From Planococcus citri (taxonomy: Eukaryota; Arthropoda; Insecta; Hemiptera; Pseudococcidae), in contig NC_088679.1 in the NCBI RefSeq assembly GCF_950023065.1, positions 68,696,001 through 68,760,000 of the forward strand: a stretch of DNA of 64,000 nt, written 5' to 3'. The position numbers were made by a program, and so were the translations under genes. Positions 55,299-64,000 of the stretch are shown here, piece by piece; within the stretch, counting starts at the first letter, position 1; the number at the start of each line of letters is the position of its first letter. The notes beneath the pieces are model-generated. The model ran no database searches. It had not been told where the DNA came from and worked only from the letters and a program-made list of their open reading frames with translations.

Positions 55299-57779
55299 AA
55301 ATACATACTTGTCTACTTATTTCAACTTTTTCAGCACAATTCTCACTCTCTTTTCGAAAAAGACAGGAATGTAGAAAAAACGAAAAAGGGGAAAGAAGAG
55401 ACAGGTATGAAAAGGAAAAATTCTAATTTGTTAAAAACAATAAAAACGCATTCGCTCCATAAAAATTATTAAAATTCTGAAACCTTTTCTCAGGTACTAT
55501 TTTGGAACTTTAGAGATAAAATTTACAAAAATTAGTGAAGGAAATGAGGAGCAGAAAATAAAAAAAAGGGGGGGGCGAATGAAAAATCAAAATTCAATTA
55601 GGATTTCGACTATTTCCAGGAAATACAAAAACCATATAAAAATGGCCCATTTCCGATTTTTCGCAAATTACAACAAAAAATGATAAAATTACCCTTTTGT
55701 TGTGTTTTCGTTTTTTACTCCCTATAGAATTTTGGACAAAATTCATCAATAGGAATATCTCAAAAAAACTCTAAAGTTTTCACTTTTTTGACCAAAAAGG
55801 CAAAAAGAGAAAATTAAAACTTGTTCTCAAAAATAAAGATAAAAATTTTTTTTTTGGGGGAAGAATATTTTGACAAAACCTTTCTGATCAACTTTGAAAT
55901 CATTTTTCAGAAAGAAAAAATTTCAGAGTAACTTCTTAAGAATACTGAGGCTAAAAACTAAAAAATTTCAAATCCATTAAAAAGGAAATAAAAATTGAAA
56001 ATTTTGAAAATGGATTTTCAAATTTTGAAGAGTTAAAAAAAAAAAAAATTCAAATTTGGAAAAAAACATTTTAGTCAGCTTCTCGAAACAAAATTTGAAA
56101 AACCCAACAGAATGCTGATTATTGACGTAAAAATACCCAAAAATACATTCTAAAAGAAAATAATATTTTTTTTTTTTGAGAGAATTCAAAAAATGGGAAA
56201 ACTTTCAGAAAAAGCTGATCGAAAATAGCGTCCCAAAATATTTTTTCAATTTTTCAAATTGGTCCTAAGTTATAAAAACAAGACATTTGCCTCACTCTTC
56301 AGACGAAAAACTGAAGAATTTGCCAAAAAATTTGGCAAAGCATTCACAGTTGTCTACCTAATGAAAACTCAGACCTCTGAGACAAAATGAGCCCACCTAA
56401 ACAGTTGCTCTAAGTTGTCAAAACAAAAATCAGAAAGCAAAGAAGAATTTGCTAAAAAAATTCATCATCTTTGCCCATCTTTTCTTCATCTCGGAAATAA
56501 AGAGAAACCTCTCTGAATGGGGGACACCACATCCGCCCTCAATTCGCCCCAATAGTTGCCTTAAAAAATTAGCATACGTTTGTCCCTCTGACAAATTCAG
56601 AAAATATTGAAATTTCAAAATGAAAGTTTTGAAATGAAATTTTGAAAAGTCAAAGCACCCCATATTACGTTTGCTCCACAAAAATTAAAATTGTCAATTT
56701 TTGAAAAAACTGTTCAAATTTTGAAAAAATTGCTAATCAGAAATAATGAAAAAATCATTAAAAAATTGAATTGAAAATTCATACTGGGTTAACGGAGATT
56801 TTCTCTTGGCAAATTCATAATTTTTTTTTGAAAAGGAGAACTATGGGATACATTGGAATGGCTCGAAAAATTCAAAATTTTTCCAAACAATCCAAACAGC
56901 AGGGGGAAAACTCAAAATAAAAACCTCTGTATAAGGAATGAAGAAAACTGCATCCAAAATGCTGAAAAACTCATTCAAAAAACCACCTTTTTCTCACTTT
57001 TGGAAATTTTTTCTCGAAGGGTCCAGAGAGTGGCTTTTTCTGGTAAAAAGGCCACCCTCTCGACACTTCGATGAAAAAACCAAAAACTCATAACCTGAAA
57101 AGAGTTGAAAAAATCTACAAGTATTTATTGTATTTAAAAAATTACATTAAATATGAATAGGCATGGAAAAAATTTCGTACCTCAAACCCCTAACCCTCCA
57201 GATCATAAATGGATGAAGTTAAAGCAATTTTTTGAAAAAATTGAAAATTCAAAAATTTGAAGAATTTGAAAAAATTTGACAAAAATAAGTATATGTTGAA
57301 ATCACGAAACCCAGGGAAGAATGGAAAATATCCAATCCCTACACACCCCTATACTTGTAAAAAATCTAAAATTTTGCAAAAACTCATTTTTCAAAAAATA
57401 AAAAATTTTTTTTTGAAAATGAAAATATTCAAAAATTGATCGAAATGTAGAAATTCATTACGATCCAACATAATGTGAACAGTCAGGAAAATAAAAAAAA
57501 AAAAAAAAAAATGAAAATTTGAAAAATTGAAAATTTTTCCAAAAAATGAAAATTATAAAAAAGGGCTAAAATGGACGGATATAGGTTAAAAATTAAAAAC
57601 GATCGATTATAAAGTTGAAGAAATAAATCCTCTTCGATTTCCTTTCCTCTACCCATACCAAAAATGCACTCTAAAGGGGTCAAAAAATCACTTTTCGCTT
57701 TCTAACCCATCAAAAACTGAATTTTCATGGGAAAATAATTACTCTAAAAATCTCCCCTGAAATTAATGCTAATAGTCAA
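55299..57779 (+). other. A-rich tract after Pol; no 3' LTR found
   Basis: About 2.5 kb of strongly A-rich plus strand with purine runs (55380-55405; AAAAAAAGGGGGGGGCG at about 55562, a polypurine-tract look-alike). I searched by eye for phrases of the 5' LTR and found none. No env-like frame of useful length exists. It lacks the GTAGGTACCTAC motifs common elsewhere, which suggests it still belongs to the element. Confidence 0.4.
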
Positions 57780-60215
57780 TTATATTGACATGGCAAAAAG
57801 ACACCTGCCTATGAACAAAATAAGAGGAAGAAATAAAAGTAGATTTGAAATTATCAATTTATCTACTAGCCATCGGACGACAATGTTATCTGCAACGTCG
57901 CCGAGGCCGATAATTTCCTCGAATTTTGCAAGTTCTAAAAGAAGATATCGGAGATAAGGAAAAAAGTTTAGCCAAAACCGGATGGGTTGAAACCTAATCA
58001 CAATAAAATAAAATCATAATACCCCCGACTGACGCAATATTGGATATAGATTTGAGTGATTGCTTGACAAACGTTCGAAGACTGTGGTTTAAAAAGCATC
58101 TTGTGCATGAAAAAGCAAAGTTTGAAAGTGTTTCGAAAGATAAAAAGTGAATCGTGAAGTTATTAAGCGTAATTTTCATCGTGGGCATCCTGCTAAAGTT
58201 AGAGCAGTCCTATTTAGCTGAAAATTGTTCGATTGATAATCTACTGTAAGTATTATTATCACTCATACATACCTATACCTGTTATGTACTATTTATTTTG
58301 CATTATATGTACCTATACGTGTATGTGATAGTATAGATAGGGTAGTAGGATGAACGAATCACAAGCCAGCCGGAAGTATTCGATCATCCTACTAAGCCAA
58401 AATTGAGATTTGCCATTCTCGGCATGAGGTAATTTTTCTGCTCATTAATACGAGCAGAAAAATTTACACCCATTCAGAACCCTCAAAAAATGTTTCAAAA
58501 ACGGAATTGTGAAACACCCCAAAAATGGGAAATCATGGTTGGTTTACCCCCAACCATATCAAAACATTTCCCAAGTACTCTGCAAGAGTACAAAATTCTG
58601 AAACGATTTCGATAAAATGACACAAAATCTAGTAGATTCAATCATTCAAAACAAACTGATTCAGAAAAGTCGTAAACTTTAGTATTCACGACACAAAAGT
58701 AATGTGGTCCCTGAAAAACTTCGAACAAATTCAAATCAGAACCAAATTTCAATCTTCTTTTTTTTTGAAAATAATTAAAATTAGTAAAAAATCATCTAAA
58801 AGGCGATTGGCCAAAAACTAAATTTGAAAATTTAGGAAAATAACCTAAAAATCAGTTAAATCTGAATAAGTAGGTACTACCTACCGAACCAAAACTATCT
58901 TACTAAGTAGAAAATTTTCTTAAAATAATTTTGCCTCGAAATTTTAGTATTGAATCACTCAAAAAATAATCCTACCTTGAACCTATGGATAAAACAAAAA
59001 ATCCAAATAGGTACCTACCAAACAGATTTTTTTTTTTTTTCTTTTTTCTCAAGTTTTATTAAAATTACTCCTTTTTTTGGATCGAACATGATAAAAAATA
59101 CCTGATAGGTAAGGTTTGGAATTGAGAAACTAAAAAATTTACGGAAAATAGGTACCTACTTCAATCATTTGGCAAATTTACCCAAAATTTTCTGTCTATT
59201 TTCTCCAAATGAAATAAAAATTAGAATTTGTTTAAAATACCTTATTCTATACACACAAAATCAACTTTTCACAATAGTTCAGAAATAAAATTATTTTTAC
59301 CAAATAGGTATCGATAAAAAGAAGTTCTGAAACATTTTATCTCAAAATTATTAGCTTTTCACCAAAATGAATAATATGGACAATTTTGAGGAAATTTTAA
59401 TACTAAAAAGTTTAAATCCAAATGAAATTTCAGTTAGGTAGGTATACCTATCTACATCACACAAAATTCGTCTGTTTATTTCACCGATCTAAACGATAAA
59501 ACTTCGTGGAATATTTTTTTTAACTACATGAATTTTGAAAATTAAAATGATTCAAACAAATAAAAATCCGAAAAAACCTAATAAGTAGGTACCTACTCAA
59601 TACAAAATTTTGAACTTTTTACGATCTTCTTTTTCTAAAACTACTGAAAGTAGAATTTAAAATGAAACATTAACAAATTCTAATAAAATTCGAAAAATTA
59701 AAATGAATTTTTTTTCAAAATCAAAGAAATAGGTATACGTACCTACCTATTTCCTAACTCGAAACTAAATATTCATGAAATGAATAAAAAGGGACCACAA
59801 AACTTTAAGTCAATAAAATTAAAGTCGTATTGAACTGACTAAATTAATTAAAACCCTTCGATTCCCCCCCTCTTTTCTTTTCTTTTTTCTTAGATGCCGA
59901 AAAAAGGTGAAAAACAGCAGATCGACCCGAAAGAGTGGAAGGTCAAAGTGAACTTACCTCCTACGACCAAAAATCCGATCACAGTAAAGGGACGCCCAAC
60001 CTCGAAATTCATGGGCCTCGTCATAGCCGGATATTGGTTGTATGACTTGGGGAAGACATACATAACTACAAGAAAAGAGGATAAAAAAGAATGATTTATT
60101 CGAGTTACTTCGGTGTTCTTTGTAGTTGTTATTTTTTATTTTTTTTTCGGTGACTCGCACCATATTGTGTATACTCATACCCAGTATCTTTTCCTAAGTT
60201 TATGTTAAAATAAAG
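57780..60215 (+). CDS. Small single-pass membrane protein gene with a 5' intron
   Basis: The coding part is 59894-60094 (66 residues). The ATG follows directly on a strong acceptor (polypyrimidine, TTAG at 59890-59893). A good donor (CTACT|GTAAGT, 58245/58246) marks the end of an upstream non-coding exon, giving a 1,648-bp intron. An AATAAA lies at 60209-60214. The exon 1 start is uncertain; 57780 is only the left limit of less A-rich sequence. The protein has a Lys-rich N-terminus, a hydrophobic helix (about 39-53, FMGLVIAGYWLYDLG) and a charged C-terminus (TTRKEDKKE). Size and layout resemble small subunits of mitochondrial inner-membrane complexes, but I do not recognise a family. It could be a host gene or an accessory gene of the neighbouring retroelement. 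Confidence 0.5.
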
Positions 60216-60229
60216 CTAAAAAATACGTA

Positions 60230-61012
60230 TGAACAACGTGTCGCCTACTTCATTTTCACCTATACAACTTAAAAGGTTACCTACAATATTATACATACAC
60301 TCAGCGCGAAAAATAATGCCTATAGGCTAAATTACTCCAAACTACGAGAACATGGACAACGAATTCGTCCATATCTGGTAGGTACATAAATCTGTCGAGG
60401 TAAAACACTGTCAAAGAATAAATCCTTCGACACATCGAATATTCACACTTTGAAAATCGATAGGTACCAGACTTTCCAATACGAGAGTCTGGACCTTATA
60501 AAAATTAGCTCTTTTGGGAAGGGAGCTCAGGGAATAAAAAACACATTCGGGATAAGTACTTAAAAATCGAAACTAAATTCAGTTGGTATTCTATTTCGAA
60601 GGTGATAACTTCTAAAATTTTATTCAATAGAAAATATCGTGCAGTTTTAGTAACTTCAAAAGTCAAATACAATCACTCCTAAAAGAATTTAATTCAGTTT
60701 ACATCGATAAAACTTTTCGAATAATTAATTAATCGCGAAAAATAATTAAAAATTTACAACGCGGTAATTAAAATAAAATTTATTCGTACACCACCCACGG
60801 TGTGAATCGAACGTCAACCGGTTCGGTAAATTTTGAGTGAATCGAGCTGAACGCGATTGATAATTATTATCAATTTTCGATCGAAACAGTTGTATTTTTT
60901 ACTTTCAAAACATTGTGTTTTTTCGATTGCAAAAATTGAGCGAAACAATTATAAGTTATACCTGAAACGCCTAAACCTAGTATTGAAGAAAGTAGAGTAT
61001 TCCAAAAACTGG
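60230..61012. other. Short intergenic stretch and 5' UTR
   Basis: Holds the end of the small-protein gene and the likely promoter and 5' UTR of the RING gene. No initiation element stands out. 'gtgaatcgaacgtc' near 60800 is only a chance B-box resemblance. Confidence 0.3.
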
Positions 61013-64000
61013 ATGTACGAATTATTGGAAGATTTCTACAGAACCGAAGTAAGTACAAGTGCACTTAGCTCACTAATAAAGTATCCCGGTTCGAACAAGA
61101 AAAATCCCAAATACCATATGGATCAAAATTATTCAATGTTGAGTTAGTTCAAACACCACACAAAATTCTCAAACCCACATTAAAACGTTTAGAATGAAAA
61201 GTGCAACAAACTCTAACTCTGAATACCGAAATCTTTTCATAACCATTACGATAAATTCCAACTAGTGCATTTTGGAGTAAATCACAAGCAGATATTTGTG
61301 AACAAAGTTGTGGATTCTAGCCAATAATCTTGAAACGCTCAAAAACCAAGAAAGTTGATCTTTTTTCAGAAAAAACTAGAAATTCGAACACTAAGTTCGT
61401 GGCAAACTTTTGGTATCATATTAAAATAATCGAAAACCCTATTTTTTGGAATTTACAACTCAAATTTGAACACTAAAAAATTCCGATTATTGGTACCAAA
61501 TTGGCTTATTTATTCTTTCTTCGAACCCCATTATCAAAAGTTGATTTTTTTGTAGAAAATTGATTGATGATTCGAAAACAGTGTTATCAGAAAAAGTCTA
61601 AAAATACAAATTCTGTATTGTTCCGAATTCACCCCCATTTCACTGACAATGAAAATTATTAGAGTGAAAATTCTGAAAAATCGAATCAAATCATGATCAG
61701 GTTAAAATTTTCCTTTAGAAAAAGTTGATTTACTCAAAAATCACACATTTTGCCTCAAACGTTTATAAATTTTCAAATTGTACCCCGACTAAGGTATTAA
61801 TTTAAAAATCCATCTCAAGTTTGGGCTAATGTCCAGAATTTTTAATTCACAAAACAAACTAAAAGTTTGAAAAATTCTACTCGAGTTTACAACCCAAAAA
61901 ACGCTATAAAATACTCAAAGTAAAAATCTTTTTGGAACTTTCTTCGTAAATTAAAAATGATAAAATTGAAAACTTCAGCGCAGATCTGAAACCAAGTGTC
62001 AAAATCTTGAATACCCATCAAATCATTCATAAAAATTGGAAAACTGATAATCAACTGAAAAATGATTAGTTTCAGGCTAAGCGGAAAAAATTGAATTTTT
62101 TTTAGTAATCAACAAATTTGTCCCATAAAACCCACAAAAAATTAAACCATCACACATTTTGAATTTTTTTTAAAAATATTTCAGTATTACCGATGATTTA
62201 AGATTCAGATTATTTCGAAATTTGGAAAATATTATCTAAACTAAAATGAGATCAAAATTGAATATTCACACTTTTTTCAAAACCTCAACGAAATAATCTT
62301 AACTACCAAAAAACCAAAACTCGAAAGTGAATTAAGTATAGAATAAAAAGTTCGAAAAAACTTTAGAAGAATAATAATAAAAATTCCTAATTTTTCGCCT
62401 ACCTAATTCTACACATTTCGAGAAAATGATTTTTTTTTACCTTAAAAGAAAAATAGAAAAATATAACAAAAAAAAAATACTTAAGATAAAAATGAATCAA
62501 CAAAAACGTTGAAAAACTAAAAAATAAAAAAGCTTTGGCAATTAAATGACTAGAAAAAATAATAAAAAACTGAAAATTGTATTTTCAGAAAAAAGTAAAA
62601 TATTCTTGGTAACTAGATGATAATCAAAAAACAATCAAAAATTAAAACTGAGTATTTCGATAAAAAAATAAAAAATCTTTGGTTTCGTAAAAATTAAAAC
62701 TAACAAAAATTGAAAAAATTTATCGAAATAAATCACAACCCAATAAAAACCAAAACAATAAAATGATTTAACAAATCGTAAAATATTTCATCTTTGGCTA
62801 ATTTTTCGAAACAAAATGTAAATGAATACCTTTTACTGCCCAATAATCCAAAAAATCACTAATTTTGACCGATTTTGAATCGTTTTAAAAGTTTCAAATA
62901 CTCCTAAAAGGAATAATCAAGACCCAGTAAGCGGTATTTGAATCGAATAAACTATAAGTTTTACACAACTTTTAGTTGAAAAATGAATTCATTTTTGAAA
63001 AAGATGAAAAAATAATTATTTTTTCAATAAATAACTAATCATAAAAATTTGTTGAAAATTTTATTTTTTCAGACGGAAATGAAGATCTTATTGTGCGACG
63101 AGTGTACGGAACCGTTGGCCGAGCCAGGGGAGCACGCTCCAAAGGACGAGAATGGGGTGAAGAAAGAGGATCCACCGTATGTAACGGTTTGTAAACATGC
63201 GTATCATTGGGGATGTATCCACTATCTTTTCAAAACGACTACAACCCCCTCTCGCATCATTTGCCGACATCCTATGTGCAATCGAAGTCTGACTAACTTT
63301 GACTTTGTTCAGTTAGAATGTCCAACAAGGACACAAGTGGTAAACCAACCCCCAAACAACGAGCACATCAGGCAGATGAGATTGACGATAGGTCAGCTCC
63401 AAAAAGAAATGGAAGTTCTAAAAGAACTAATCAAAAACTTACAATCGAAAAATGAGAAACAGGCAGCCGAACTGAAAGAAAAAATCGATGCGAACGCCGT
63501 GCTTTCGAGCTCATTGACCGATTTAGAGCGCCGATTCAATCTTCTAATGGAGCAAAAATTGAATCAGTACATTCAAGCTGGACCATCGACCCCCTCCTCT
63601 TCGATTACATCAGGATCGTACTCGAAAATTCCAGCTTTAATGGAATTAGGTACTTCGTACGTGGGACCGCCAGAGTACGATCTCACCGGCGAACCCCAGC
63701 GTCAGATCCGATTCGACGCCCCGGGTGTTGAACCTATGGATACGATGAGCTCGCAAATTTCGATTCCTCAAAAAATTGAGTACTCAACACCGCTGAATCA
63801 GTTGTACCCGACGCAAGAGTATTATAGAGATCGCAGTTCATCCCTACCTTCAGCGAACCGAGGAAGACGAGGAATCAACGAGCGAAGAGTATTCAGAATG
63901 CCGCGAGGTACTACGAAGCGAGGCCCGCCACCGAGAGCGCTATCTCCGCGCGAAAATGAGCCCGAAGTACCCGAGGAAAAGAAAAACCCATCAGCCGAAC
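61013..64000 (+). CDS. RING-H2 and coiled-coil protein, two exons seen, runs off the right edge
   Basis: Likely an E3 ubiquitin ligase or RING scaffold. Exon 1 is 61013-61048 (MYELLEDFYRTE, donor GAA|GTAAGT). Exon 2 starts at 63073 after TTTTTTCAG and stays open to the window end (309 codons). The junction is in phase 0. The RING ligands are C20, C23, C52, H54, H57, C60, C76 and C81, i.e. C-x2-C ... C-x-H-x2-H-x2-C ... C-x4-C, a C3H2C3 pattern with an enlarged last spacing. Residues about 108-172 form a Leu/Lys/Glu coiled coil (QLQKEMEVLKELIKNLQ). After that comes a Ser/Pro/Tyr-rich region and an Arg-rich segment (RGRRGINERRVFRMPRG). Upstream in-frame sequence has no ATG, so 61013 is the natural start. 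No 3' end is visible. Host gene and retroelement accessory gene are both possible. Confidence 0.65.

Noticed and set aside
55559..55577. Polypurine tract marking a 3' LTR
   Set aside because: A purine run is present but the sequence after it does not match the start of the 5' LTR.
60789..60812. tRNA gene suggested by a B-box-like phrase
   Set aside because: No A box at proper distance on either strand and no cloverleaf.
60857..61147. Longer N-terminal extension of the RING protein
   Set aside because: The upstream frame begins at TTG, not ATG, and the first ATG in frame is 61013; the rest reads past a clear splice donor.

Overview
The window is AT-rich nuclear DNA of an insect, most probably a sternorrhynchan hemipteran such as a mealybug or aphid. 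The evidence is split genes with GT-AG introns, animal transposon families, and the very frequent short palindrome GTAGGTACCTAC and its variants. The species call is inference. Host protein-coding content is low and most of the window is mobile or repetitive DNA.

Region 1 (0.4-13.8 kb): three head-to-tail genes on the minus strand for divergent nicotinic-receptor-like (Cys-loop) subunits. I rebuilt them exon by exon from splice sites, matched phases and family motifs. The middle gene (5.6-8.1 kb) runs from the ligand-binding domain to TM4 but its signal-peptide exon was not found. The outer two (441-4451 and 11544-13230) are recent duplicates for which only the signal peptide and ligand-binding domain are visible. 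The duplicates act as insertion traps: the left copy carries a hAT-type element with an 8-bp target duplication, a 1.8-kb Helitron-like insert and a ~0.28-kb insert, all absent from the right copy. Between the middle and right genes lies a fold-back element whose arm was later hit by a Harbinger-type MITE.

Region 2 (13.8-44.8 kb): largely non-coding. It holds an internally deleted Jockey-like LINE with an intact ORF1, nested hAT-like MITEs, three more long inverted-repeat elements (one a ~1.2-kb hairpin), a 3.5-kb minisatellite of 29-bp units, two abutting perfect palindromes, and a few candidate host exons and a core promoter that I can only suggest.

Region 3 (44.8-57.8 kb): a Ty3/gypsy-type LTR retroelement with an unusual layout: 5' LTR, tRNA-Lys-like primer site, Gag without zinc knuckles, a -1 frameshift signal (GGGAAAC plus H-type pseudoknot), then a Pol of more than 2,100 residues. 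Pol contains an SGNH-hydrolase-like domain, protease, RT, a degenerate RNase H, integrase, a second complete RNase H set between the integrase core and the GPY/F domain, two AT-hooks and a C-terminal transmembrane segment. Gag and Pol are both open. No 3' LTR was found in the window.

Region 4 (57.8-64 kb): two plus-strand genes with introns. One encodes a 66-residue single-pass membrane protein; the other a RING-H2/coiled-coil protein running off the right edge. The plus strand stays strongly A-rich from about 45.8 kb to 63 kb, so it is open whether these are host genes or part of a much longer element ending beyond the window.
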